Below the pieces are notes generated by a model. It saw only the letters and a list, made by a program, of their open reading frames with translations, searched no databases and had not been told where the DNA came from. From Shimia aestuarii (lineage in GTDB: Bacteria; Pseudomonadota; Alphaproteobacteria; Rhodobacterales; Rhodobacteraceae), in NCBI RefSeq assembly GCF_900114635.1, contig NZ_FOTQ01000001.1, positions 1,302,001 through 1,366,000 on the forward strand: a DNA stretch of 64,000 bases, written 5' to 3'. Numbering within the stretch: position 1 is the first letter of the stretch; each line of letters opens with the position of its first letter. Below are positions 1-9,305 of this stretch, one piece after another. The position numbers and the translations under genes were made by a program.

Positions 1-356
1 ATCACTGCGTTCAGGGCACCACCGGCGCTGCCTTTCACGCCGATCTGAACACCACCCGCGCCGATCTCATCATCCGCAAGGGTTACAACCCGGCCATCGA
101 CAGCTACTCGGCCTTTTTCGAGAACGATCAGAGCACGCCAACGGGGCTGGAGGGTTATTTGAGGACGCGGGGCATCACCGACCTGACCATGGTCGGACTT
201 GCCACCGATTTCTGCGTCAACTTCTCGGCCCAGGACGCCGCGCGCTTGGGCTTTGCCGTGACCGTGCGCCGCAATCTCTGCCGCGCGATTGATCTGGACG
301 GATCTCTTGATGCGGCGCTTGCCGGGATGACGGACAAGGGCGTCGCGCTGGCCTGA
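1..356 (+). CDS. pncA: Nicotinamidase PncA, C-terminal part (cut by window edge)
   Basis: The reading frame is open from base 3 and gives the last 117 residues of an isochorismatase-fold amidohydrolase. The stretch GLATDFCVNFSA carries the nucleophilic cysteine typical of nicotinamidases, preceded by an IRKGYNP segment followed by DSYSAF, as usual in PncA. The enzyme deamidates nicotinamide to nicotinate in the cytoplasm. Nicotinate phosphoribosyltransferase (pncB) lies about 2.4 kb downstream on the same strand, which supports a role in NAD salvage. The start and the Asp and Lys of the catalytic triad lie outside the window. Other isochorismatase-like hydrolases share the fold, but the pncB context makes PncA the best call. 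Confidence 0.85.
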   Translation, partial: HCVQGTTGAAFHADLNTTRADLIIRKGYNPAIDSYSAFFENDQSTPTGLEGYLRTRGITDLTMVGLATDFCVNFSAQDAARLGFAVTVRRNLCRAIDLDGSLDAALAGMTDKGVALA

Positions 357-396
357 TCAATAAATTGCCTAATTCTTAAGGATTTACCCCATAGAA

Positions 397-2655
397 ATGG
401 ATCATCTTTGCAGAAGGATGATCCCCGGAATGGGCGCCGAAATTCTCGAGATCGACCGTCGCCTGGCCCACTTCGACCGGCGGAACACTCCTGTGGGCCT
501 GCTGGAACGCTATGCCGTCGGGCGGGTGAAACACTTTCTCGGACGCCAGGTCCTGACTCTCACCGGCGCACTTTCCCTTGTGATCCTCGCTTCACCCCAG
601 ATCGGCGCATTGGCGGTGCTGCTTGCCCTGACTGGCGAGGCGATTGACTGTATCTACCTGCGCCGCGTCCCCGCGCAGATGGCAAGGGGGGCCTCGTTCC
701 GGGACGCCTATGTTCTTTCGACCTGCACCGCGGTTCTTCAAGGCGCCACCATCGCCGCCTGTGTCTGCCTTGCTTGGTTCTCCGCGCCTGGTGATGCCGG
801 TATGTTCTTCTGCCTCGCCTATCTGACCGGCGCGGCGATCAATGGCGGCGTCGTGCTCCCTTTTCACAAGGCCGCCGCCCTGGGTCGGTTGAGTGTCTAT
901 GTGCTCACGGTGCTTGGGCTTTTCGTGATCGAGGTGCTGCACGAGCACCACGCTACAATTGCCTTTTTTTACAACCTCTTCGGGGCCGTGATGATGGCCT
1001 ACATGGTGTTTGTCTTCATCACCTTCGTACAGGCCGGGCATCGCCGCGAAACCCGCAACAGCCTAAACCTGCTCAAGCAAGGGCTTGAACTGGCCAAGGC
1101 CAACTCAACCCTGCAAACCCAGCAAAGCGAAATGCGTCGTCTGGCAATTGTCGCCGAACGCGCGCTCGACAGCGTCATCGTCAGCGACGTGCGCGGCAGG
1201 ATACTCTGGGTCAATGACGCCTTCACACGCATCACCGGCTTCGAACCAAACGAAGTTGTCGGCCGCAGACCCGCCGATATTCTCAACGGGCCCGACACGT
1301 CCGAGGAAACCAGCCGCGAGATTGCCGAAGCCATTCAGGACGGACGCAGTCACAGGGCCGAAATCATCAATTATACCAAGGACGGGCGCCGCATCTGGAT
1401 TGAAACGAACCTCGCCCCCGTGTTCGATGAAACCGGCAACATGGAAATGGTCATCGCGATCGAACGCGACGTGACGCTCGCCAAGCAACACCATGAGGAG
1501 CTCGCACAGGCCAAGCGCGCCGCCGAGGAGGGTGAGCGCGCCAAGGCCGATTTCCTTGCCAGCATGAGTCACGAAATCCGCACGCCGATGAATGGCATCA
1601 TCGGCATGTCCGACCTATTGTGCGATGCCGACCTGTCCGAAGAATCCCGGCTTTATGTCAACACCATTCGCCACTCAGCCGAAGCGCTGTTGACCATCAT
1701 CAACGATATCCTCGACTTTTCCAAACTGCGCGCCGGCGAGATGCAGATCAATGCGGTTCCGTTCGACCCATCCGATTGCATCGACGGGGTCCTGAACCTG
1801 CTGCGCCCTGAGGCCCAGGGCAAGAATGTGAAACTGACCTTAACGGGACAGGAGTCGCTTCCTGACCGCATCATGGGTGATGACGTTCGCCTGCGTCAGA
1901 TTCTTGTGAATGTGATCGGCAATGCGGTCAAATTCACGGCGCACGGTGAGGTTGCGGTGCATCTGGACACCAAGGACAAGGCAGACGGCCTGTTGCTCTC
2001 CATCGACGTGACTGACACGGGAATAGGCATTCCCAATGATCGGATGGAACGCATTTTTGAACAATTCGCGCAAGCCGATGCCGCCACTACCCGGCAGTTC
2101 GGTGGCACGGGCCTTGGTTTGTCAATTTCCCGCGGGCTGGCGCGCAGGATGGGGGGGGACATCACTGTATTCTCCACGCCGGGCAAAGGATCCTGCTTCA
2201 CCATTACCCTCCTGCTTCAGCATGTGGATGACGACGTAGAACAGACTCACGATGCCCAGCGCCCCCCCTCTGAAAAAGCGCTTGCCGGAATGACCATCCT
2301 TCTGGCTGAAGACAACAAGACCAACCGCCTCGTGATCGCCAAGTTTCTGCGGGACGCCCAGGTGGATCTCATTGCTGCCCATAATGGGCGCGAGGCCGTC
2401 GAACTGGCCAGCGCACACAGGCCCGATGTCATCCTGATGGACATGAGCATGCCCGAAATGGACGGCATTGACGCCACCCGCGTCATTCGCCGGCAGCCCG
2501 GCGCGCAGCCCCGCATCATAGCCTTGACAGCCAATGCCTACCAAAGTGATCGCGACGCCTGTCTCGAGGCCGGAATGGACGCCTTTCTCACCAAACCCGT
2601 GAGAAAATCAGAGCTCCTGCACCAGATCGCTCGGGCACCTGTCCGCCGCACCTGA
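397..2655 (+). CDS. Hybrid sensor histidine kinase with membrane N-terminus, PAS and receiver domain
   Basis: 752 residues. Residues about 45-215 are strongly hydrophobic with several membrane segments. A PAS domain follows at about 248-358, then a short coiled segment, a HisKA domain with the phospho-accepting His392 in MSHEIRTPMNG, and a HATPase domain with the N-box near NVIGNAVKF and the G1 box DTGIGIP. The C-terminus is a receiver domain with Asp682 in LMDMSMPEMDG and Lys in LTKPV. There is no HPt domain and no response regulator gene next door, so phosphate must pass to an unlinked HPt protein. The kinase core closely resembles that of the second hybrid kinase in this window. The start is uncertain: ATG codons at 418 and 430 are also possible, and none has an ideal ribosome binding site. 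The signal sensed is unknown. Confidence 0.85.
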   Translation: MDHLCRRMIPGMGAEILEIDRRLAHFDRRNTPVGLLERYAVGRVKHFLGRQVLTLTGALSLVILASPQIGALAVLLALTGEAIDCIYLRRVPAQMARGASFRDAYVLSTCTAVLQGATIAACVCLAWFSAPGDAGMFFCLAYLTGAAINGGVVLPFHKAAALGRLSVYVLTVLGLFVIEVLHEHHATIAFFYNLFGAVMMAYMVFVFITFVQAGHRRETRNSLNLLKQGLELAKANSTLQTQQSEMRRLAIVAERALDSVIVSDVRGRILWVNDAFTRITGFEPNEVVGRRPADILNGPDTSEETSREIAEAIQDGRSHRAEIINYTKDGRRIWIETNLAPVFDETGNMEMVIAIERDVTLAKQHHEELAQAKRAAEEGERAKADFLASMSHEIRTPMNGIIGMSDLLCDADLSEESRLYVNTIRHSAEALLTIINDILDFSKLRAGEMQINAVPFDPSDCIDGVLNLLRPEAQGKNVKLTLTGQESLPDRIMGDDVRLRQILVNVIGNAVKFTAHGEVAVHLDTKDKADGLLLSIDVTDTGIGIPNDRMERIFEQFAQADAATTRQFGGTGLGLSISRGLARRMGGDITVFSTPGKGSCFTITLLLQHVDDDVEQTHDAQRPPSEKALAGMTILLAEDNKTNRLVIAKFLRDAQVDLIAAHNGREAVELASAHRPDVILMDMSMPEMDGIDATRVIRRQPGAQPRIIALTANAYQSDRDACLEAGMDAFLTKPVRKSELLHQIARAPVRRT

Positions 2656-2738
2656 AAACCCTTGCGGGGAAAGGGCTTGGACCCCTGTGAAATAATGGGT
2701 ATCAACGGCAAACAATCGTAATCCGGGGGCCCGAGCCT

Positions 2739-4031
2739 ATGGTCGATATCGCCACGCGAGTCTGGAACCACAAGTGGAAGATTGATCCCATTGTGCGCTC
2801 CCTGATCGACAACGACTTTTACAAACTGCTGATGTGTCAGTCGATTTTCCGGAACCGTCCGGATGCAACCGTGACCTTCAGCCTGATCAACCGCACGAGT
2901 TCCGTCCGCCTTGCCGATCTGATCGACGAAGGTGAGCTGCGCGAACAGCTGGATCACATCCGTTCGCTATCCCTGTCCCGCGGCGAAAGCACCTTCCTGC
3001 GCGGCAACACGTTTTACGGCAAGCGTCAGATGTTCCGCCCGGATTTCATGGAGTGGTTCGAAAACCTGCGCCTGCCCGACTACCACCTTGAAAAGCGCAA
3101 TGGGCAGTACGAGTTGACCTTCGAAGGCAAGTGGCACGAGGTCATGCTCTGGGAAATCCCAGCTCTTGCAGTACTGATGGAGCTGCGCGGGCGCGCGGTG
3201 TTGCATGACATGCGCCGGTTCGAGCTTCAGGTGCTTTATGCACGGGCGATGACCAAGCTCTGGGAAAAAATTGACCGGCTGCGCGACCTTCCGAACCTGC
3301 GTATCGCCGATTTCGGCACCCGTCGGCGCCACTCCTATCTCTGGCAGGACTGGTGTGTTCAGGCCATGGTCGAGGGGCTGGGGGACAAGTTCGTCGGCAC
3401 ATCGAACTGCCTGATAGCAATGAAGCGCGACCTTGAGGCCATTGGCACGAACGCACATGAGCTGCCCATGGTGTTTTCTGCGTTGGCTGAAACCGACGCC
3501 GAACTGCGTGAAGCGCCCTACAAGGTTTTGGCCGACTGGCACGAAGAGCACGAAGGCAACTTGCGCATCATCCTGCCTGATACCTATGGGACCGAGGGGT
3601 TCCTCAAACATGCACCGGACTGGCTTGCGGGCTGGACCGGCATTCGCATCGATTCCGGCGATCCGGCAACCGGGGCCGAAACGGCGATCCGCTGGTGGAA
3701 AGAGCGTGGAGAAGACCCAACTCAGAAGCTGATCATCTTTTCCGACGGACTCGACGTGGAAAAAATCGAAGAACTTCACAAACAGTTTGCCGGGCGCGCC
3801 AAGATCTCGTTCGGTTGGGGCACTCTGCTCACCAATGATTTCCGCGGCCTAACGCGGGGCGATGGGCTGGCCCCCTTCTCTCTGGTGTGCAAGGCGGTCA
3901 AGGCCAATGGCAATCCGACGGTCAAGCTTTCGGACAATCCCAACAAGGCGATGGGTCCGCAGGATCAGATCGATCGCTACAAGCGCGTGTTCGGGGTTGG
4001 GGAACAGGACGAGATGGACGTGATTGTTTAA
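2739..4031 (+). CDS. pncB: Nicotinate phosphoribosyltransferase
   Basis: 430 residues, close to the usual length of bacterial PncB. The enzyme joins nicotinate to phosphoribosyl pyrophosphate, with ATP hydrolysis, to give nicotinate mononucleotide for NAD synthesis. Recognisable segments are LIDNDFYKLLMCQ near the N-terminus, FGTRRRHSYLWQ in the middle, RIDSGDPATGAE for the phosphoribosyl site, and SFGWGTLLTNDF near the C-terminus. The neighbouring pncA fragment makes this a salvage locus, although the histidine kinase gene sits between them. Its end overlaps the end of the convergent hydrolase gene by four bases. Confidence 0.95.
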   Translation: MVDIATRVWNHKWKIDPIVRSLIDNDFYKLLMCQSIFRNRPDATVTFSLINRTSSVRLADLIDEGELREQLDHIRSLSLSRGESTFLRGNTFYGKRQMFRPDFMEWFENLRLPDYHLEKRNGQYELTFEGKWHEVMLWEIPALAVLMELRGRAVLHDMRRFELQVLYARAMTKLWEKIDRLRDLPNLRIADFGTRRRHSYLWQDWCVQAMVEGLGDKFVGTSNCLIAMKRDLEAIGTNAHELPMVFSALAETDAELREAPYKVLADWHEEHEGNLRIILPDTYGTEGFLKHAPDWLAGWTGIRIDSGDPATGAETAIRWWKERGEDPTQKLIIFSDGLDVEKIEELHKQFAGRAKISFGWGTLLTNDFRGLTRGDGLAPFSLVCKAVKANGNPTVKLSDNPNKAMGPQDQIDRYKRVFGVGEQDEMDVIV

Positions 4032-4933
4032 CCGCGCGTCTGGACGAAGGTCAGCGCACGCGCAATCACGCCCGGGTCGCGCAGGATGCGGTTGTGCCCG
4101 AGACTCTGGGTCATCTCCAACGTGGCACCGGGCCAGAACCGCGCAAGCTTTTCCCCCTCATCCAAAGGCACTTGCCGGTCATCCTCATCATGCAGGATGA
4201 GCGCAGGTTGGCTGAGATGGCGCGCGGCCGACAGGGGACGGTAATCTTCGAAAGGCGCACCGTGGCGCGCTTCAAGCAGGGCCTGCGCTCGTCCGGCGGC
4301 TTTCTGACTGATCCCGAGATGACGGGCAATGCGCGGAAGATAGGTCTCCGGGTGCACTGGCGGTGCAATCAGGACGGCGCGGTCAGCCTCCATTCCCCGA
4401 TAGAGACATTCGACCAAGGCCGTGGAACCCAGCGAATGCGCTACCACAGCTTCTACGGGGCCGACGTGGCCGGCAACCTTGGCCAATGCCCGCACCATCT
4501 CTTGAATGGCGGTCCGCTTTCCATCCGAAGCGCCATGCGCAGGGGCGTCGAACGCCACCACCCTGTACCCGGCGGATACAAAAGGGGCAACAAAGCCGCC
4601 AAGCTGCCCGGCACGCCCCTCAAACCCATGCACAAGTAGCACAACCGGCCCTTCACCCCATTCATATAGTGCAAGCGAATCCGCCCCGTCGAAAGGCAGG
4701 CGGGACGGTCGCGCCTGGCGCATCCAATCCTTCTCTCTCCAGGCCACAGGGAACCGGCGCGGCGTGGTGAAACGCTCTGCGTACCAGCGCGCCATGAGAT
4801 CGGGGGCGGCGTGCGACAGGCTCCACAACCCGGCACGTATGCCCACCTGTCCGATCATTTTCATTCGGTCACGCACCCGCGATGGATGTCGAAATCGGAG
4901 GGTTTGCGTCGTATCGGTCATATCGGCACCCAT
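4028..4933 (-). CDS. Alpha/beta hydrolase
   Basis: 301 residues with an alpha/beta hydrolase fold. The segment VVLLVHGFEGRAGQ supplies the oxyanion HG motif. VVAHSLGSTA is the nucleophile elbow with the catalytic Ser. ILHDEDDRQVP carries the acid, and SLGHNRILRDP the catalytic His near the C-terminus. It is probably a cytoplasmic esterase or lipase-like enzyme; the substrate cannot be deduced. The first ATG at 4933 is used here, but an in-frame ATG four codons later (4921) is possible and neither has a strong ribosome binding site. It is divergent from the HxlR regulator, which suggests that regulator controls it. Confidence 0.8.
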   Translation of the reverse strand: MGADMTDTTQTLRFRHPSRVRDRMKMIGQVGIRAGLWSLSHAAPDLMARWYAERFTTPRRFPVAWREKDWMRQARPSRLPFDGADSLALYEWGEGPVVLLVHGFEGRAGQLGGFVAPFVSAGYRVVAFDAPAHGASDGKRTAIQEMVRALAKVAGHVGPVEAVVAHSLGSTALVECLYRGMEADRAVLIAPPVHPETYLPRIARHLGISQKAAGRAQALLEARHGAPFEDYRPLSAARHLSQPALILHDEDDRQVPLDEGEKLARFWPGATLEMTQSLGHNRILRDPGVIARALTFVQTRG

Positions 4934-5003
4934 TGAGTTCTATTTTTAGACTCACTAGTAAATTCTATTTTGGAACTTTGTCAAGCCGTGCTATGAAACG
5001 CAT
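4934..5003. promoter_or_regulatory. Divergent promoter region with direct repeats, hydrolase/HxlR
   Basis: This 70-bp AT-rich spacer separates the divergent hydrolase and HxlR genes. It holds two copies of TTCTATTTT at 4938-4946 and 4963-4971, 25 bp apart start to start, with the palindrome ACTAGT (4954-4959) between them. HxlR-type regulators commonly bind beside or inside their own divergent promoter, so these repeats are the obvious operator candidates. Binding is inferred. Confidence 0.45.
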
Positions 5004-5450
5004 ATGAAATGGAATGAACTCCCTGACGAGGCCTGCCCCGTGGCGCGCGCCATGTCCGTGATCGGTGATCGCTGGACGTTGTTGGTGCTGCGCGATTGTC
5101 TGCTGGGTATACGCAAGTTTGATCAGCTTCAGGCCGATCTCGGCATAACGCGACATGTTCTTGCCGAACGGTTGAAGAAACTGGAGTCAGCCGGCCTTCT
5201 GGAAAGACGCCCCTACCAGGAACGGCCAACTCGTTTTGAATACCGTCCAACGCAGGCCGCGCGCGATTTCGTACCGGTCATGCAGGTTTTGATCGGTTGG
5301 GCCGAGGCGCATATCCCTTCTGACAAAACGCCGCCCTATCGCATGGTCTCGCGCGCCACCAGGGCACCGATCGCCCCGCGCGTGGTGGACGCCATTACCG
5401 GGGAAGAAATCACTTATCAGTCTGTCTGGGCCGAACGCTCAGAGGATTAG
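5004..5450 (+). CDS. HxlR-family winged-helix transcriptional regulator
   Basis: 148 residues. The N-terminus reads CPVARAMSVIGDRWTLLVLRD, the classic HxlR opening with one conserved Cys near residue 11, followed by the winged helix with the recognition segment GITRHVLAERLKKLE and the wing around RFEYRPT. HxlR proteins are dimers that answer to electrophiles, oxidants or ligands, often through the N-terminal Cys. The divergent alpha/beta hydrolase is the probable target. The 3' end overlaps the convergent kinase gene by four bases. Confidence 0.9.
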   Translation: MKWNELPDEACPVARAMSVIGDRWTLLVLRDCLLGIRKFDQLQADLGITRHVLAERLKKLESAGLLERRPYQERPTRFEYRPTQAARDFVPVMQVLIGWAEAHIPSDKTPPYRMVSRATRAPIAPRVVDAITGEEITYQSVWAERSED

Positions 5451-6400
5451 ATCCACGCGCGTACCATTTCGAGCGCGCGTTGCGCGTAATCCCGCACCGC
5501 CGGGTGATCATCGGGGTAGCGCCCGATGACCCAGCCACATGAGGCCAGTCCCCGCATCACCGTGAAGGACTGCAATAGCGTTTCGGCATCATCTGGCAAT
5601 GCGCGCACCTGCCCATACCCATCCAAAAGCGCCACGCCCAGCGCATCCCGGTTGGGCTGATCCCAATTCTGCGACATGGCAACGCCCAGTTCGTACATGC
5701 GAAACCCGAAAACACCGTCGTCAAAATCAATCAGGCGCACACGCCCCCTGGCAACCAGCACGTTTTCTCGCAAGGCATCGGCATGGATCAGGCCGAAATC
5801 ACCGCCCGCCGCTGCATGCTGCAGCAGAACCGTGCGCAACCGTGCCCGCGCACGCAGAAGCAGTGCGGTTTCCTCGGTCGTCAAGCTGGCATTCTCCCAG
5901 AATCGGCCCCACGCGGGTGTCTCGCCGACAAGCGCCTCGACATCCAGCACCCCACGCGTGAACCCGTCCGGCAGTGTCGCATTGTCACTTTCGATGTGCA
6001 GCCGCGCCAATTCCGCGCCAAGCGCCCGATGTAACGCCACCTGTTCGGCCTCTGGCATCGCCAGCGGCACACCGCCTTCGCCAAGAGGTTCGCCGTCCAT
6101 CCACGTCACAAGAGACGCCATCCGCCCCGGCACGGCTGCCAGCACATCGCCATCCATCGTGCGGATCGGCAAGGGCACATTCATGCCCGCCGCCCCAAGC
6201 GCCTCGGCCCACCACAATTCAGAGCGGATTGCATCGTCACTCTGATAACCCGGTCGATGAAGGCGCAGCGCCGCGCGTTCACCATTCGGCCCGCACGCTT
6301 CGAACACGACGTTTTCGCGGTTCTTGATCAGGCGCGGCGGCGCGGTCACGCCCCACGCCAGCAAGGCGTCCGAAGCAAGCTGATGGACATCCCGCTCCAT
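5447..6400 (-). CDS. APH-family small-molecule kinase, hydroxylysine-kinase-like
   Basis: 317 residues with an aminoglycoside phosphotransferase fold. The catalytic loop IHADALRENVLV fits HxDxxxxN and the metal-binding LIDFDDG follows. The N-terminal lobe contains NVVFEA and RLHRPGY, as in the homoserine-kinase-II and hydroxylysine-kinase subgroups. Its start codon overlaps the stop codon of the upstream aminotransferase by one base (TGATG), so the two are translationally coupled. Because that partner resembles phospho-lyases, I infer that this kinase phosphorylates a hydroxyl on an amino compound and the partner eliminates the phosphate. The exact substrate is unknown. Homoserine kinase type II is the main alternative. 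Confidence 0.75.
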   Translation of the reverse strand: MERDVHQLASDALLAWGVTAPPRLIKNRENVVFEACGPNGERAALRLHRPGYQSDDAIRSELWWAEALGAAGMNVPLPIRTMDGDVLAAVPGRMASLVTWMDGEPLGEGGVPLAMPEAEQVALHRALGAELARLHIESDNATLPDGFTRGVLDVEALVGETPAWGRFWENASLTTEETALLLRARARLRTVLLQHAAAGGDFGLIHADALRENVLVARGRVRLIDFDDGVFGFRMYELGVAMSQNWDQPNRDALGVALLDGYGQVRALPDDAETLLQSFTVMRGLASCGWVIGRYPDDHPAVRDYAQRALEMVRAWI

Positions 6401-7665
6401 CAGGTCACCGCCCCAAGTGCCGCGTCCATCACATCAACCAGTTGGTCGGCATTCTCCCGGCTGAACACGCAGGGCGGGCGCACCTTGAGCGTGTTGGAAT
6501 GCCGCCCGACTGAATGCAAAAGCACTCCCCGGTCCCGCATTTCGTCGACCATGGCCGCGCAAAGCCCGGTCGCGGGCGTACCGTCGCGCCACAGCTCGGC
6601 CCCAAAAAACAACCCTGCCCCACGCACATCCGCGATCACGTCATGCCGCGCCTGCAACTCCTGCAACAGGCCCACCGCATAGGCGCCCACATCGCACGCA
6701 TTCTCCACCAGCGCTTCATCTTCAATCACCTGCAACACCGCCATTGCCGCAGCCGCGCTCACCGGGTTGCCGCCAAACGTGTTGAAGTAACGGAATGCCT
6801 CCTGAAAGCAGGTCAGAATCTCTGGCCGCGTCACCACCGCCGCCACCGGATGCCCGTTGCCCATCGGCTTGCCCAATGTCACGATGTCGGGCGCAAACCC
6901 GAGCCGTTCATGTCCCCACCAATGTGACCCGATCCGCCCGAAACCGGGCTGCACCTCGTCGGCAATGATCAATCCACCCGCCTTGCGCACCGCGGCGATT
7001 GCACGATCCAGAAAGCCGCGCTCAAGCGTTGGAAAGCCCTCGTTGGCAAAATACGGGCATACGATCAGCGCAGACACGCCATGCCCCGACGCGTCGAGCT
7101 CGGCCACGGCCTTCTCCACGCCCCGTGCAAAGGCTTCGGCCTGCCCCTCAAGACTCCCACCCACGGGGGCCATGTTGTCCGGCGCGGGCACCTGCCGGAC
7201 GTGATCCTGATAACCGCCCACCGGCACCTTGGAGGAATTGAGTTGCGACACCGCCGCCGTATTGCCGTGATAGGTGTTGTCCGTCCCGATGACCCCGGTT
7301 TTTCCGGTCATCGCCTGCGCCATGCGCAGCGCGACATCATTGGCCTCGGAGCCGGAGCAGACCATCACAAGGCTGTCCAGATCATGCCCGAACTTCGCAG
7401 TGAGCGCCTCGCCGTAATCAAGGATCATGTCATGCACATAGCGGGTGTGCGTGTTCAACGCACCCGCCTGCCGACAGATCGCCTCGACCACGCGGGGATG
7501 GCAATGACCGACATGCGGCACGTTATTGTAGCAATCCAGATACTGACGCCCGTCCTTGTCCCAAAGCCAGACACCCTGTCCCCGCACCACATGCACCGGC
7601 TCGCGGTAAAACGTGGTCATATGCGGCCCCAACAACCGTGCGCGCCGTTCCAGATCCGATGTCAT
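6400..7665 (-). CDS. Class III PLP enzyme, phospho-lyase (ETNPPL/PHYKPL) type
   Basis: 421 residues. It has the class III aminotransferase fold with the PLP lysine in [15 protein letters not shown] and the upstream [11 protein letters not shown] segment. The N-terminal part [16 protein letters not shown] and the [10 protein letters not shown] motif match the animal ethanolamine-phosphate and phosphohydroxylysine phospho-lyases rather than typical transaminases. Those enzymes release phosphate and ammonia from a phosphorylated amino alcohol, leaving an aldehyde. The ATG at 7665 is chosen because it follows an AAGGGG-like ribosome binding site and starts where the family starts; an upstream extension of 16 residues is possible. 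It is the first gene of a two-gene operon with the APH-type kinase. Confidence 0.8.
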   Translation of the reverse strand: MTSDLERRARLLGPHMTTFYREPVHVVRGQGVWLWDKDGRQYLDCYNNVPHVGHCHPRVVEAICRQAGALNTHTRYVHDMILDYGEALTAKFGHDLDSLVMVCSGSEANDVALRMAQAMTGKTGVIGTDNTYHGNTAAVSQLNSSKVPVGGYQDHVRQVPAPDNMAPVGGSLEGQAEAFARGVEKAVAELDASGHGVSALIVCPYFANEGFPTLERGFLDRAIAAVRKAGGLIIADEVQPGFGRIGSHWWGHERLGFAPDIVTLGKPMGNGHPVAAVVTRPEILTCFQEAFRYFNTFGGNPVSAAAAMAVLQVIEDEALVENACDVGAYAVGLLQELQARHDVIADVRGAGLFFGAELWRDGTPATGLCAAMVDEMRDRGVLLHSVGRHSNTLKVRPPCVFSRENADQLVDVMDAALGAVT

Positions 7666-7807
7666 GTCGCCAACCCCTTGATATTCACGCCCCTTTGTTG
7701 GCGACTTGGCCACGCTGGTTCAAGCCCGAAATTCGCAAGAATGGATTGCCGCGTTGCAGGCCACCCGCTAGGGTGAAGAAAAAGCAAAACATACTGGCCG
7801 GGCAGCC

Positions 7808-8809
7808 ATGAAACTTGAACGCATCGACATGTACGAGACGCGCCAACAGGCGCGCGAATCCGTTAAACGCATTTATGCGGAAAATCTCTTTGGCGCGGCG
7901 GAACCTCCCCCGCCGGGTACTCTGCGCGGTATCGACGTGCTGCCCGCAGCCGACATTGTTCACAAACTTGCCCGCGCGCTGCAAATCGCATTGTCCACGC
8001 GCGGGCGATATCTGAACTACACCGCACCCCAGACCTATTTCGAAAAACTTGTCCTCAGCAAGTTCTTCGCACCGGTCCCGATGCCCTCTCCGGCGGACAA
8101 GATCGCCTGCGCCGAATACATTCCCGAGGACCTGCGTGATGTGGCAAGCACCATTCCCCCCGTCTGGACAGGCAATACCCCGATTACCCCGGCTTTGCTG
8201 GACACCCTGTCGCTTGCACCAGGCACCTATTACGCGAAATCCAACACAGGTTGCACCACCAACTATAGTTTTTCGATCCCGCCCAAGGACGACCAGCTGG
8301 AGCGGCTGGAGCAGTACTCGACCGGCTGGCTCAAACGCATTCACGGGGTGCGCGCCGGGGAATGGTGGTACAGCATGATCCGCAATCAGAACCTGATCGA
8401 GGCGGACCTCTCTCCCAAGCCCGGCGAGTCTCTTGTGGACTGGAAGTTCCACGCCTGCCGTGGCCGCGTTTTCGCTGCACAAGTGGATCAGGACCGCGCC
8501 ACGGATCATCGCCAACTGATCTTTGACCGCGACTTCAACTTCGTCCCGGAAATGCTGTTCTTCCAGACGGGCGAAGGCCTGCCTCGCCCCGAAAACTATG
8601 ACCTGATCCTGAAGGTGGCCGAAGCGATCTCGAAACCGTTCGAATATGCCCGTGTCGACCTCTATCTTGTCGAAGCTCGTATTTATCTGGGGGAAATCAC
8701 CCTGGCGCCTGTGGGTGGGCAGCGCCTGCCCATCTCGGCAGATCTGGATCTCTGGATGGGGCAGCGCTGGAAAGGCGGAATATTTGACGAGGTCACTCCT
8801 CGCCCGTGA
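7808..8809 (+). CDS. TupA-like ATP-grasp protein
   Basis: 333 residues. The segments YYAKSNTGCTTNY, VDWKFHACRGRVFAAQVDQDR, FEYARVDLYL and the acidic YLGEITLAP follow the order of ATP-grasp strands in TupA-like proteins, which are named after teichuronopeptide synthesis and are often found in polysaccharide gene sets. It probably ligates an amino acid or acid to a cell-surface or small-molecule acceptor. No polysaccharide genes are close by, so the role here is open. Its 3' end overlaps the convergent arfB gene by 17 bases. It is divergent from the kinase/phospho-lyase pair, which could mean shared control. Confidence 0.7.
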   Translation: MKLERIDMYETRQQARESVKRIYAENLFGAAEPPPPGTLRGIDVLPAADIVHKLARALQIALSTRGRYLNYTAPQTYFEKLVLSKFFAPVPMPSPADKIACAEYIPEDLRDVASTIPPVWTGNTPITPALLDTLSLAPGTYYAKSNTGCTTNYSFSIPPKDDQLERLEQYSTGWLKRIHGVRAGEWWYSMIRNQNLIEADLSPKPGESLVDWKFHACRGRVFAAQVDQDRATDHRQLIFDRDFNFVPEMLFFQTGEGLPRPENYDLILKVAEAISKPFEYARVDLYLVEARIYLGEITLAPVGGQRLPISADLDLWMGQRWKGGIFDEVTPRP

Positions 8810-9215
8810 TCCGGCCCCGCATCGCCTTGACCTCGCCGCGCACTTTCTTGGCTTTCAGGCGTCGCTGCTGTGAGCCCCATGTCGGCTTGGTCTTTACCCG
8901 CTTCTTGGGCGCGACAAGCGCCTTGCGGATCAGCTCGGCTAACCGGTCGCGGGCAATTTCTCGGTTGCGGGCTTGGCTTCGGGTTTCATCGCACTGGATC
9001 ACGATTGCCCCATCCCGCGTCCACCTCCGCCCGGCCAGCCGCCGCAGCCGCGTCTTGACCGGCCCGTCCAGCGAAGGCGAACGCGCCGCTTCGAACCGCA
9101 ATTCAACCGCCGTCGCCACCTTGTTCACATTCTGACCACCCGGACCGCTGGCGCGGACAAACTGTTCGGTCAGCTCCCAGTCCTGAATGGTGATCCCCTC
9201 GGCAACAACCAGCAT
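8793..9215 (-). CDS. arfB: Peptidyl-tRNA hydrolase ArfB, ribosome rescue factor
   Basis: 140 residues from the ATG at 9215, the normal ArfB/YaeJ length; the open frame continues upstream but without family similarity. The GGQ loop is in VRASGPGGQNVNKVATAVEL. The C-terminal tail is rich in Lys and Arg, including KRVKTKP and QQRRLKAKKVRGEVKA, as needed to enter the empty mRNA channel. ArfB hydrolyses peptidyl-tRNA on ribosomes stalled without a stop codon and so backs up tmRNA. The long upstream region contains a palindrome, an 11-bp repeat array and a terminator with a competing pairing, which suggests expression is controlled in the leader. Confidence 0.93.
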   Translation of the reverse strand: MLVVAEGITIQDWELTEQFVRASGPGGQNVNKVATAVELRFEAARSPSLDGPVKTRLRRLAGRRWTRDGAIVIQCDETRSQARNREIARDRLAELIRKALVAPKKRVKTKPTWGSQQRRLKAKKVRGEVKAMRGRITGEE

Positions 9216-9261
9216 GTCGGCCCTTTCAATGGTCCGTTTCTCAAATTGGTTACGAAATCCT

Positions 9262-9277
9262 GAACCGAATCCGGTTC
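9262..9277. promoter_or_regulatory. Palindrome in the arfB 5' region
   Basis: GAACCG (9262-9267) and CGGTTC (9272-9277) form a perfect 6-bp inverted repeat with a 4-base centre. It lies about 47 bp before the arfB start codon, between the 11-bp repeat array and the gene. It could be an operator or a small RNA hairpin. Confidence 0.4.
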
Positions 9278-9305
9278 GAAACGGTGAAATCGCAGAAACG
9301 AGCAA

